From assembly GCA_902761605.1 (NCBI GenBank), contig CACWLC010000007.1, positions 44,416-108,415 on the forward strand: a stretch of 64,000 nucleotides of DNA, written 5' to 3'. The notes beneath the pieces were generated by a model, which made no database searches, was not told where the DNA came from, and was given only the letters and a program-made list of their open reading frames with translations. A program made the position numbers and the translations under genes. The DNA comes from an uncultured Prevotellaceae bacterium (GTDB lineage Bacteria > Bacteroidota > Bacteroidia > Bacteroidales > Bacteroidaceae). Of the stretch, positions 1-7,728 are shown one piece after another. Numbering within the stretch: the first letter of the stretch is position 1; each line of letters starts with the position of its first letter.

Positions 1-106
1 TGTGAGTGATAAGATCGGTGGTCACGGATGTGGCAGAGATGTTATCGAACAGACGCTCAGAGCCCAGGGGAAATGGGTGATGAACGCAAAAGCATTCGGG
101 TGGTGA
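1..106 (+). CDS. 3-deoxy-D-manno-octulosonate 8-phosphate phosphatase (KdsC-like), C-terminal fragment
   Basis: An open frame (codons from position 2) enters from the left edge and stops at TGA 104-106. Its last 34 residues include GGHGCGRDVIEQTL followed by a G-K-W stretch, which resembles the C-terminus of KdsC-type HAD phosphatases that remove the phosphate from KDO-8-phosphate during lipid A core synthesis. The family normally carries a Gly-Gly-x-Gly-x-x-Arg-Glu segment here, and this copy has CGRD in the second half. The stop overlaps the start of the next gene (TGATG), so the two are probably co-transcribed and translationally coupled. The catalytic Asp motif lies outside the window. 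The assignment rests on the tail only. Confidence 0.65.
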   Translation, partial: VSDKIGGHGCGRDVIEQTLRAQGKWVMNAKAFGW

Positions 107-675
107 TGAGGGTTTATCATATAATTCTGGCGAGTAACTCACCGAGGAGAAGGGAGTTGCTCAGCGGACTGGACCTGGAATATGAGGTAAAGGTATTGCC
201 GGATATCGAGGAGGGTTATCCGGAGGGTCTCTCTATGGAAGATATCCCACGATATATTGCAGCAGAGAAGGCAGCGGCATATAAGGATATCATTGCTGAT
301 AATGACTTGATTATCACTGCAGATACTGTTGTGGTTTTGGGTGACGAGGTCCTTGGCAAGCCTACAGACCTTGATGATGCCAGACGGATGCTCAGAGAAC
401 TGAGCGGTAAGACACATCAGGTGATAACAGGTGTGTATCTTATGACCAAGGAGAAAGAGAGAGGGTTCAGTGTGGTAACAGATGTCACCTTCAAGGAACT
501 CTCGGATGAGGAGATAGACTATTACGTTGAGAAATACCGTCCGCTCGACAAGGCCGGAGCCTATGGCATACAGGAGTGGATAGGATATATCGGAGTGACA
601 GGACTGAACGGTAGTTACTTCAATGTGATGGGTCTGCCCGTTCAGCGTATCTACAACGAACTGCTTCTTTTCTGA
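106..675 (+). CDS. maf: Maf-like nucleotide pyrophosphatase
   Basis: This 189-residue protein is a full-length Maf/YhdE family member, a house-cleaning pyrophosphatase that hydrolyses non-canonical or excess nucleoside triphosphates (dTTP/UTP in the YhdE branch). The N-terminus has the signature LASNSPRRRELL (residues 8-19), the catalytic Asp lies in ITADTVVVL (D73), and the closing motif DKAGAYGIQ is near residue 150. The start at ATG 106 is chosen because it overlaps the upstream stop and puts the signature at the usual distance from the N-terminus. A longer reading from 28 would add 26 residues that come from the previous gene in another frame. Confidence 0.93.
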   Translation: MRVYHIILASNSPRRRELLSGLDLEYEVKVLPDIEEGYPEGLSMEDIPRYIAAEKAAAYKDIIADNDLIITADTVVVLGDEVLGKPTDLDDARRMLRELSGKTHQVITGVYLMTKEKERGFSVVTDVTFKELSDEEIDYYVEKYRPLDKAGAYGIQEWIGYIGVTGLNGSYFNVMGLPVQRIYNELLLF

Positions 676-678
676 AAT

Positions 679-1428
679 CTATCTGCGGCGGAACTCAGAA
701 CAGGTTATGGCCGTTGCTATAGCCACGTTAAGACTCTCTGCCGAATCACCAGTACGGAAACGAGGGATAAGCAACCGGCGGTTAACCTTTGCGCGTATCT
801 CAGGTGAGATACCATTACCCTCATTACCCATTACTATAATGCCATTCTGTGAGAGAGGCTGTTGGTAGATGTCATCACCGTCGAGTAGTGTGCCATATAC
901 GGGGAAGTCATCCGGCAGACTGTCGAAGAGCGCCTCTAATGAAAGATATATAATGTTCACACGCGCGAGACTACCCATCGTGGCCTGTACCACCTTGGGG
1001 TTATAGGCATCGGCAGTATCTTCAGAGCAATATATGGTATCGATGCCAAACCAGTCGGCTATACGTATTATGGTGCCAAGGTTACCCGGATCCTGAATAC
1101 CGTCGAGAGCAAGAGAAAGCGAAGAAGAAAGATGAGACAAGGATGATGACGAATCAGACTTAGGTATCGGGAAGAGCGCCAACACCTGTTGAGGGTGCTG
1201 AAGGAAACTGATACGATGGAGTTCATCATCCGTTATCCTCTCCACCAAAGATTGGGACACATCAGCCGGAGGATTCCATCCGTCGGTGGCATATATCGCC
1301 TTTGCGTCATATCTGCGAAGGAGATCGCCCACTACCTTCGGACCTTCAGCAACGAAGAGACCCTCACGACTGCGAAATTTCTTCATTTCAAGCTGGCGTA
1401 TGAGCTTTATCTGGTTCTTGCTAATCAT
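679..1428 (-). CDS. TrmH/SpoU family RNA 2'-O-methyltransferase (RlmB-like)
   Basis: The 249-residue protein has the two-part layout of RlmB-type SPOUT enzymes. An N-terminal substrate-binding segment (K-F-R-x-x-x-G-L-F-V-A-E-G, about residues 17-29) is followed by the knotted methyltransferase domain with DGIQDPGNLGTIIRIADW, the motif 2 stretch IIVMGNEGNGIS and the motif 3 stretch SAESLNVAIATAI near the C-terminus. Such enzymes use S-adenosylmethionine to 2'-O-methylate rRNA or tRNA; the exact target cannot be told from sequence. Start ATG 1428 is preferred over an ATG at 1449 because the longer form would begin inside the promoter at 1447-1454. The 3' end faces maf with a 3-bp gap, so the two genes converge. 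Confidence 0.88.
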   Translation of the reverse strand: MISKNQIKLIRQLEMKKFRSREGLFVAEGPKVVGDLLRRYDAKAIYATDGWNPPADVSQSLVERITDDELHRISFLQHPQQVLALFPIPKSDSSSSLSHLSSSLSLALDGIQDPGNLGTIIRIADWFGIDTIYCSEDTADAYNPKVVQATMGSLARVNIIYLSLEALFDSLPDDFPVYGTLLDGDDIYQQPLSQNGIIVMGNEGNGISPEIRAKVNRRLLIPRFRTGDSAESLNVAIATAITCSEFRRR

Positions 1429-1442
1429 TTTTTCTCTTTTTG

Positions 1443-1474
1443 TTTGCAAAGATAGAAATAAATCTTTATCTTTG
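1443..1474 (+). promoter_or_regulatory. Bacteroidetes-type promoter for the BamA/TamA-like gene
   Basis: TTTG at 1443-1446 is followed after 20 bp by TATCTTTG at 1467-1474, matching the TTTG/TAnnTTTG promoter of the primary sigma factor in Bacteroidetes. The ATG at 1497 lies 23 bp downstream. Confidence 0.75.
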
Positions 1475-1477
1475 CAA
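1447..1477 (-). promoter_or_regulatory. Bacteroidetes-type promoter for the SPOUT methyltransferase gene
   Basis: On the minus strand TTG (1477-1475) and TATCTTTG (1454-1447) are separated by 20 bp. This promoter interleaves with the plus-strand one, so the two genes share one compact bidirectional promoter. It also fixes the methyltransferase start downstream of 1447. Confidence 0.72.
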
Positions 1478-1496
1478 CTAATTTACGAGATAATTG

Positions 1497-3713
1497 ATGA
1501 CAAAGAGCAGATTTTTACCTGTTTTGATGACTGGTATCGCCGGGCTTATACTAAGTTCGTGCTCTGCTTCGCGTGATCTGCCTGAAGGACAGGTGATGCT
1601 CAACAAGGTAAGTGTTGTTGCCGATGGCAAATATCCTGACGTTAACCCTTCACAACTGAAGAACTACGTTCGTCAGAAAGGCAATTCCCGTTGGTTCTCT
1701 GCCGTGAAGATCCCCTTGGGAGTCTATGCCATGGCCGGAGAAGACACTACGAAATGGATAAACAGGACACTCAGGAATATGGGTGAGGCCCCTGTGGTCT
1801 ATGATACCCTCCAGGCCCGTCTGTCGTGTGAGAACCTTCAGAGAGCTCTCCAGAATCTGGGATATCTCGACTCGCAGGTGGAACTATATACTGAAGTCAA
1901 AGGCAAGAAGCTCAATGCCGTCTATGTGCTTCATCCCGGTGCGCCATATTTTATCCGGAACGTGAGTTATGATATCCGGGACTCACTGATAGCCCGTCTG
2001 TTGGCAGGGGATGTCCATAAGTTGAATCAGGGTGATAAGTTGAATGTCGATAACCTTAACCAGGAACGTTCGAGGATAACCGCTTATCTTCAGGACAACG
2101 GCTATTTCCGATTTCATAAGGAATTCATCAACTTCAGGGTGGATACCGTGCAGTCGACCCATAAAGCAGATGTCACCCTCTTGTTGAGACCCTATCGCAC
2201 CTCGGATATCCAGGACACCCTGCATACAAGATATACCGTAAGAAATATCGACTATGCCAGTGGAGACCCTCAGGACTCCGTGATTCATCTGAGGAAGAAT
2301 GTGTTGCGCGAGAATACCTTCATCAGAGAAGGTAAGCCATATAGTGCCTCCGGCCTGCAGAACACATACAACCATTTCGGACGTCTTGGAGCAGTGAAAT
2401 ATACCAACATCAGTTTCGAGCAAGACCCCGACTCCGCACTGCTTGACGCACATATCCAGCTTCAGACCAACAAACCCTCGACACTCAGTTTCCAGCCGGA
2501 AGGAACGAATACAGCAGGAGACCTTGGTGCTGCAGCATCGCTGACATACGAGAACAGAAATCTCTTCAGGGGATCAGAGAGTTTCAGTGTGCAGGTTCGT
2601 GGAGCCTATGAGGCTATCAGAGGACTGGAGGGATACAGCAATCAGGACTATATCGAATACAGTGTGGAGAGCAGGTTGAGTTTTCCGAGATTCATGATGC
2701 CTTTCCTGAGCAGTGAAGCCCGTAGGAGAACCATTGCCACGAGCGAGTTATCGTTGACATACGACACCCAGAACCGCCCTGAGTTTCATCGTAGAGTGCT
2801 CTCTGCCGGATGGAGATATAAATGGAGTCCGCTCAGTAGCCGTAACCAGTATCAGTTTGATCTGCTCAACCTGAACTATGTCTTTATGCCCTGGATAAGT
2901 GATACATTCAGGAAGGAATATCTTGATAATCCAACGAACTATAATGCTATCCTGAGATATAACTACGAAGACCTGTTTATCATGAAGACAGGTTTCGGTT
3001 TCAGTTATAATGACGGAAAGACAGCCATAAAGACAAACATCGAGACAGCAGGCAACCTGCTGAGTCTTGGTAGTGCTATCTTTGGCGGCAACAAGGATGA
3101 CCTGAATCAGTACAAGGTGTTTAATATCGCCTATGCACAGTATATCAAAGGCGACATAGACTATACCCACCATCTGATTTCAGGATATAATGATCAGCTG
3201 GTGTTCCATGTGGGACTGGGAATAGCCTATCCATATGGTAACAGTATCATCCTTCCCTTTGAGAAACGCTATTTCTCAGGAGGAGCCAACAGTGTGAGAG
3301 GATGGAGTGTACGCAGTCTGGGTCCGGGAAGATACAAGGACAAAGACGGGAATATCAACTTCATCACTCAGACCGGAGATATTAAGCTCGACCTGAATCT
3401 TGAATACCGTACCCATCTGTTCTGGAAATTCGGTGGAGCACTCTTTATTGATGCGGGAAACATATGGACGATACGCGATTACCCATCGCAGCCCGACGGA
3501 CAGTTCCAGATACAGAATATCCTAAAGGACCTGGCAGTAAGCTATGGTATGGGTCTGAGACTCAACTTCGACTATTTCATCATCAGGTTTGACATGGGTA
3601 TGAAGGCCGTCAATCCGGCATACAAGACAGAAGACGAGAACCATTTCCCCTTGATTCATCCCCGGCTGAGCAGGGACTTCGCCTTCCATTTCGCAGTGGG
3701 TCTTCCATTCTAA
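1497..3713 (+). CDS. BamA/TamA family outer membrane barrel protein
   Basis: A 738-residue protein with an N-terminal lipoprotein-type signal (hydrophobic stretch ending LILSSCSAS, Cys about residue 22), POTRA-like repeats in the first half, and a C-terminal 16-strand barrel of the Omp85/D15 type. The barrel carries the loop-6 motif GGANSVRGW (about residue 595) that characterises Omp85 proteins, and the last residues FHFAVGLPF end in the aromatic outer-membrane beta-signal. Omp85 proteins insert or translocate outer membrane proteins. The lipidated N-terminus and single short POTRA region make it more like the TamA-type paralogue of Bacteroidetes than the essential BamA. ATG 1497 is chosen over TTG 1494. 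Confidence 0.85.
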   Translation: MTKSRFLPVLMTGIAGLILSSCSASRDLPEGQVMLNKVSVVADGKYPDVNPSQLKNYVRQKGNSRWFSAVKIPLGVYAMAGEDTTKWINRTLRNMGEAPVVYDTLQARLSCENLQRALQNLGYLDSQVELYTEVKGKKLNAVYVLHPGAPYFIRNVSYDIRDSLIARLLAGDVHKLNQGDKLNVDNLNQERSRITAYLQDNGYFRFHKEFINFRVDTVQSTHKADVTLLLRPYRTSDIQDTLHTRYTVRNIDYASGDPQDSVIHLRKNVLRENTFIREGKPYSASGLQNTYNHFGRLGAVKYTNISFEQDPDSALLDAHIQLQTNKPSTLSFQPEGTNTAGDLGAAASLTYENRNLFRGSESFSVQVRGAYEAIRGLEGYSNQDYIEYSVESRLSFPRFMMPFLSSEARRRTIATSELSLTYDTQNRPEFHRRVLSAGWRYKWSPLSSRNQYQFDLLNLNYVFMPWISDTFRKEYLDNPTNYNAILRYNYEDLFIMKTGFGFSYNDGKTAIKTNIETAGNLLSLGSAIFGGNKDDLNQYKVFNIAYAQYIKGDIDYTHHLISGYNDQLVFHVGLGIAYPYGNSIILPFEKRYFSGGANSVRGWSVRSLGPGRYKDKDGNINFITQTGDIKLDLNLEYRTHLFWKFGGALFIDAGNIWTIRDYPSQPDGQFQIQNILKDLAVSYGMGLRLNFDYFIIRFDMGMKAVNPAYKTEDENHFPLIHPRLSRDFAFHFAVGLPF

Positions 3714-3741
3714 GAAAGTAATAATAAAAAGAAAAATATAG

Positions 3742-4545
3742 ATGCTGAAATTTATATCGTTTGGGAGCGGTAGCAGCGGTAATTGCTATTATCTCGGTAC
3801 TGCGACAGACGGACTGCTTATAGATATAGGAGTCGGAATAAGGGCACTCAAGAAAAATGCGAGAGACTACGGAGTCAGTCTCGCATCAGTGAGAAAGATT
3901 CTTATCACCCATGACCACGCAGACCACATCAAGTCTGTGGGATCGTTCAGTCATGACTATAATGTTCCGGTATATGCCACAGAAAAGGTTCATGATGGAA
4001 TAGACACGAACTATTGCGTGCAACGTAAACTGACCTCAGAACACCGTAAGATGATTGTTCCCGATGAGACTTTTGTCTTGGGCGATTTTAAGATAACCCC
4101 ATTTTTTGTGCCCCATGATGCGAGTGAGAATATGGGTTATGAGATAGAGGCAGAAGGAGTGACCTTTGTTATTATTACCGATGCAGGCAGTGTGACAGAA
4201 GAGATGAAAGAGCATATCGCCAATGCCAACTATCTCGTGTTTGAGGCTAATCATGATGTGGAGATGTTGCAAAGCGGACCATATCCCCAGTATCTGAAGT
4301 CACGTATCCTCAGTCCAATCGGTCATCTGTCGAATACCGACTGCGGAAAGACCCTTGCAGAGAATATGACAGAGAAACTGAAGCATGTATGGCTCTGTCA
4401 TCTGAGCGAGGAGAATAATCATCCGGAGTTGGCCCGCAAGACTGTCGAGGCAACTCTGCGATCCTATGGTATCATTCCAGGAAAGGATATCCAACTGGAA
4501 GTTTTGAAGCGAAAAGTTCCCAGCGAAGTATATCAATTAGTGTAA
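3742..4545 (+). CDS. Metallo-beta-lactamase-fold hydrolase (YycJ/WalJ-like)
   Basis: The 267-residue protein begins with FGSGSSGNCYYLG, typical of the YycJ/WalJ group of metallo-beta-lactamase-fold proteins, and contains the metal-binding motif HDHADHI (about residues 56-62), a second HxH-like region (PHDASEN) and the distal HLS/CHLS histidine motifs. YycJ-like proteins are predicted nucleases or phosphodiesterases linked to cell-wall and DNA-repair functions, but substrates are poorly defined. It lies 28 bp after the barrel gene with no obvious promoter or terminator between, so the two are probably one transcript. A roughly 100-bp AT-rich gap then separates it from the leucine leader. Confidence 0.87.
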   Translation: MLKFISFGSGSSGNCYYLGTATDGLLIDIGVGIRALKKNARDYGVSLASVRKILITHDHADHIKSVGSFSHDYNVPVYATEKVHDGIDTNYCVQRKLTSEHRKMIVPDETFVLGDFKITPFFVPHDASENMGYEIEAEGVTFVIITDAGSVTEEMKEHIANANYLVFEANHDVEMLQSGPYPQYLKSRILSPIGHLSNTDCGKTLAENMTEKLKHVWLCHLSEENNHPELARKTVEATLRSYGIIPGKDIQLEVLKRKVPSEVYQLV

Positions 4546-4590
4546 AATGTGCGTATTTATAACTTTTTTAAGCAAAAAAACAACAAATTG

Positions 4591-4622
4591 TTTGTTTATT
4601 ACGGAAGAAAGTTATAACTTTG
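4591..4622 (+). promoter_or_regulatory. Promoter of the leucine operon
   Basis: TTTG at 4591-4594 and TAACTTTG at 4615-4622 are spaced by exactly 20 bp. Transcription would begin within the following GCACCC, about 25-30 nt before the leader peptide start at 4653. Confidence 0.78.
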
Positions 4623-4652
4623 CACCCGAAATTAAACAAAAGAGAAGAAAAG

Positions 4653-4739
4653 ATGAAGAATCTGAACCTACTTAGCAACCTTATTATTATTCGACTGCAG
4701 GGAGCAGCCGGAAGTGATTTAGGTGTATATATAGAGTAG
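4653..4739 (+). CDS. Leucine/isoleucine-rich leader peptide of the leu operon attenuator
   Basis: A 28-codon frame (ATG 4653, TAG 4737-4739) begins MKNLNLLSNLIIIRLQG. Among its first 15 codons are five leucines (a sixth falls at 23) and three consecutive isoleucines (codons 11-13), far above chance and just what a ribosome-mediated attenuator sensing branched-chain amino acids needs. It sits between a canonical promoter and the terminator at 4763-4797, directly before leuA. The frame runs through the antiterminator arm at 4709-4717, so ribosome position can control folding. Leu codons are mixed (CTG, CTA, CTT, TTA), and one is the often rare CTA. It is too short for normal gene finding. Confidence 0.85.
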   Translation: MKNLNLLSNLIIIRLQGAAGSDLGVYIE

Positions 4740-4797
4740 GTATAAGATACAGAATGATATAGAGCCTTTCTCACTTCCGAGTGTGAAAGGCTTTTTT
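4709..4797 (+). terminator. Leucine operon attenuator: antiterminator arm and intrinsic terminator
   Basis: The terminator stem pairs AGCCTTTC (4763-4770) with GAAAGGCT (4785-4792), extended by CACT/AGTG past one T-T mismatch, and is followed by six T (4792-4797). The sequence CGGAAGTGA (4709-4717), inside the leader peptide, is a perfect 9-nt complement of TCACTTCCG (4771-4779), which forms the terminator's inner 5' arm and loop. Pairing between these would destroy the terminator. Ribosome stalling at the Leu/Ile codons upstream (4662-4691) would leave the antiterminator arm free, while a ribosome reaching the stop would mask it. This is the classic logic of amino-acid attenuation. Confidence 0.85.
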
Positions 4798-4846
4798 GAT
4801 TTCAGTCATCAGGTGCAAATTTTACACATTAAACTAAATAAAGATT

Positions 4847-6349
4847 ATGAGTGACAGATTGTTTATTTTCGACACGACACTCCGCGATGGAGAACAGGTA
4901 CCAGGGTGCCAACTGAACACTATTGAGAAGATTCAGGTAGCAAAAGCCCTGGAACAGTTAGGTGTGGATGTGATTGAAGCAGGATTCCCTATTTCCAGTC
5001 CTGGTGACTTTAATTCGGTTATTGAGATCTCAAAGGCAGTCACCTGGCCGACTATTTGTGCCTTGACACGAGCTGTGGAGCGTGATATCGACGTAGCCTT
5101 TGATGCCCTGAAGTATGCCAAGCACAAGCGTATACATACGGGTATCGGTACCAGCGATGAGCATATAATGTATAAATTCAACTCCACACGTGAGGAGATC
5201 CTTGAACGAGCTGTCGCTGCAACAAAATATGCCAAGCGTTTTGTTGATGATGTGGAATTCTATTGTGAGGATGCAGGACGTACCGACAATGAATATCTCG
5301 CACAGGTGGTTGAGGCAGTTATCAAGGCTGGTGCAACAGTAGTAAACATCCCCGACACTACGGGCTATTGTCTCCCTCAGGAGTATTTTGACAAGATAAA
5401 GTATCTTAAGGAACATGTCGATAATATTGACCGGGCAATTATCTCCACCCACTGTCATAATGACTTAGGTATGGCAACAGCCAATACCTTCAACGGTGTG
5501 ATGGCAGGTGCCCGACAGGTAGAGGTGACAATCAATGGTATTGGAGAACGTGCCGGCAATACATCGTTGGAGGAGATAGCAATGATTCTGAAGTGTCATA
5601 AGAGCCTCGGTATAGATACTAATATCAACACCACGAAGATCTATCCCACTTCGAGGATGGTGTCTTCATTGATGAATATGCCTGTTCAGCCAAACAAAGC
5701 CGTTGTGGGTCGTAATGCCTTTGCACACTCCTCAGGTATTCATCAGGATGGTGTGTTGAAGAATGTGCATACCTATGAGATTATGGACCCCAAGGATGTG
5801 GGTATCGATGATAACAGCATACTGTTGACAGCCCGTTCCGGTCGTGCCGCCCTGAAGTATCGTCTGCATATCAATGGTGTAGACCTTGACGAGAATAAGC
5901 TCGACAAAATATATGAGAAATTCCTGGTGTTGGCAGATCAGAAGAAAGAAGTAGGTGATGCTGACGTGCTGATGTTAGCCGGGGCTGACACTGCAGAGTC
6001 ACATGCTGTAAGACTCGATTTCCTGCAGGTGACAACAGGCAAGGGAGTGAGGAGTGTAGCCAGTATCGGTCTTGACATCTCTGGTCAGAAGTTTGAGGCT
6101 GCAGCCTCCGGCAATGGTCCTGTTGATGCCGCCATCAAGGCCCTGAAAAAGATTATTATGAAACAGATGACCCTGAAGGAGTTTACTATCCAGGCTATAT
6201 CCAAGGGTTCAGATGATGTCGGAAAGGTTCATATGCAGGTGGAATACGATGGTAGTCTCTACTATGGTTTCGGAGCTGACACGGATATCGTTACAGCTTC
6301 TGTTGAGGCATATATCGATTGTATCAATAAGTTTAAGAAGAGTGAATAG
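4847..6349 (+). CDS. leuA: 2-isopropylmalate synthase
   Basis: The 500-residue enzyme condenses acetyl-CoA with 2-oxoisovalerate, the first committed step of leucine synthesis. It starts with the family motif [13 protein letters not shown] (residues 8-20), has the metal-binding HCHND (about 202-206), the second signature [10 protein letters not shown]-like stretch ([12 protein letters not shown] about 226-237) and a C-terminal LeuA regulatory/dimer domain (about 365-495) where leucine feedback normally acts. It is the first structural gene after the attenuator and lies 2 bp before leuC. Length and motifs are complete. Confidence 0.96.
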   Translation: MSDRLFIFDTTLRDGEQVPGCQLNTIEKIQVAKALEQLGVDVIEAGFPISSPGDFNSVIEISKAVTWPTICALTRAVERDIDVAFDALKYAKHKRIHTGIGTSDEHIMYKFNSTREEILERAVAATKYAKRFVDDVEFYCEDAGRTDNEYLAQVVEAVIKAGATVVNIPDTTGYCLPQEYFDKIKYLKEHVDNIDRAIISTHCHNDLGMATANTFNGVMAGARQVEVTINGIGERAGNTSLEEIAMILKCHKSLGIDTNINTTKIYPTSRMVSSLMNMPVQPNKAVVGRNAFAHSSGIHQDGVLKNVHTYEIMDPKDVGIDDNSILLTARSGRAALKYRLHINGVDLDENKLDKIYEKFLVLADQKKEVGDADVLMLAGADTAESHAVRLDFLQVTTGKGVRSVASIGLDISGQKFEAAASGNGPVDAAIKALKKIIMKQMTLKEFTIQAISKGSDDVGKVHMQVEYDGSLYYGFGADTDIVTASVEAYIDCINKFKKSE

Positions 6350-6351
6350 TT

Positions 6352-7728
6352 ATGAATACACTATTTGATAAGATATGGGACAAGCATGTGGTACAGCAGA
6401 TAGAGGGAGGTCCCACTCAGTTGTATATCGATCGTCTGTACTGTCATGAGGTGACATCCCCTCAGGCTTTTGACGGTATGAGGGCCAGGGGGCTTAAGTG
6501 TTTCCGTCCCCAACAGATCTTCTGTATGCCGGACCATAACACCCCTACCCATGACCAGGATAAGCCCATAGCCGATCCGGTATCAAAGAAACAGGTAGAC
6601 GCACTAGCTAAGAATGCCTCAGACTTCGGACTGTCACATTTCGGAATGATGTCGAAGGATAATGGTATCATCCATGTTGTAGGACCCGAGAAAGGTCTTT
6701 CTTTGCCAGGAATGACCATCGTCTGTGGTGATTCCCACACCTCAACACATGGTGCTATGGGTGCAGTGGCCTTTGGCATTGGCACATCAGAAGTAGAGAT
6801 GGTACTTGCTTCTCAGTGTATCCTTCAGCAGAAGCCCAAGTCGATGCGTATCAGTATCAACGGTAAATTGGGTGAAGGAGTAACTGCAAAGGATGTGGCA
6901 CTCTATCTCATGTCGCAGATAACCACTTCCGGAGCAACAGGTTATTTTGTTGAATATGCGGGAGAGGTGGTTAAGAACATGTCGATGGAAGGTCGCCTGA
7001 CACTTTGTAATCTCTCGATAGAGATGGGTGCCAGAGGCGGTTTTATTGCTCCCGACGAGACTACCTTTGATTATATCAGAGGCAGGGAGTATGCACCCAA
7101 GGGTGCTCAATGGGAAAAGGCACAGGAATACTGGAAGACCCTGAAGAGTGGCGATGATGCAGTGTTTGACAAGGAGCTGTCATTTGATGCAGTCGATATA
7201 GAGCCACGTATCACTTACGGCACCAATCCCGGCATGGGCATAGGCATTAGTGAGAACATCCCGTCTTTAGGAGATGCCAATTTCGAGAAGTCGCTGAGGT
7301 ATATGGGATTCCAGGCAGGAGAGAAACTTATCGGGAAGAAGGTCGATTATGTTTTTCTGGGTGCATGTACCAACGGACGCATAGAGGATTTCAGAGCCTT
7401 CGCCTCAATAGTGAAAGGACATAAGAAGGCTGATGATGTTGTGGCATGGCTAGTGCCTGGTTCATGGGCTGTGGATAGTCAGATACGTGAGGAAGGACTG
7501 GATAAGATCTTTAATGAGGCCGGTTTTGAGATCCGTCAGCCAGGCTGTTCCGCTTGTCTGGCTATGAATGATGACAAGGTACCAGCAGGTAAACTGTGTG
7601 TATCTACTTCTAACAGGAATTTCGAGGGGAGACAGGGACCTGGAGCAAGAACTGTCCTTGCTTCGCCTTTGACAGCTGCTGCCGCAGCAATAACAGGAGA
7701 AATCACAGATCCAAGAGAGTTATTATGA
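6352..7728 (+). CDS. leuC: 3-isopropylmalate dehydratase large subunit
   Basis: At 458 residues this matches LeuC, the [4Fe-4S] aconitase-family subunit that isomerises 2- to 3-isopropylmalate. It has the HDQDKP-like segment near residue 65 (T-H-D-Q-D-K-P), the cluster region [12 protein letters not shown] (about 124-135), a first cluster cysteine in GACTNGR (about 338-344) and the paired cysteines in [10 protein letters not shown] (about 399-408). It requires the small-subunit domain encoded by the next gene. The start follows leuA by 2 bp and the stop overlaps the next start by 4 bp (ATGA-type), indicating translational coupling. Confidence 0.96.
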   Translation: MNTLFDKIWDKHVVQQIEGGPTQLYIDRLYCHEVTSPQAFDGMRARGLKCFRPQQIFCMPDHNTPTHDQDKPIADPVSKKQVDALAKNASDFGLSHFGMMSKDNGIIHVVGPEKGLSLPGMTIVCGDSHTSTHGAMGAVAFGIGTSEVEMVLASQCILQQKPKSMRISINGKLGEGVTAKDVALYLMSQITTSGATGYFVEYAGEVVKNMSMEGRLTLCNLSIEMGARGGFIAPDETTFDYIRGREYAPKGAQWEKAQEYWKTLKSGDDAVFDKELSFDAVDIEPRITYGTNPGMGIGISENIPSLGDANFEKSLRYMGFQAGEKLIGKKVDYVFLGACTNGRIEDFRAFASIVKGHKKADDVVAWLVPGSWAVDSQIREEGLDKIFNEAGFEIRQPGCSACLAMNDDKVPAGKLCVSTSNRNFEGRQGPGARTVLASPLTAAAAAITGEITDPRELL

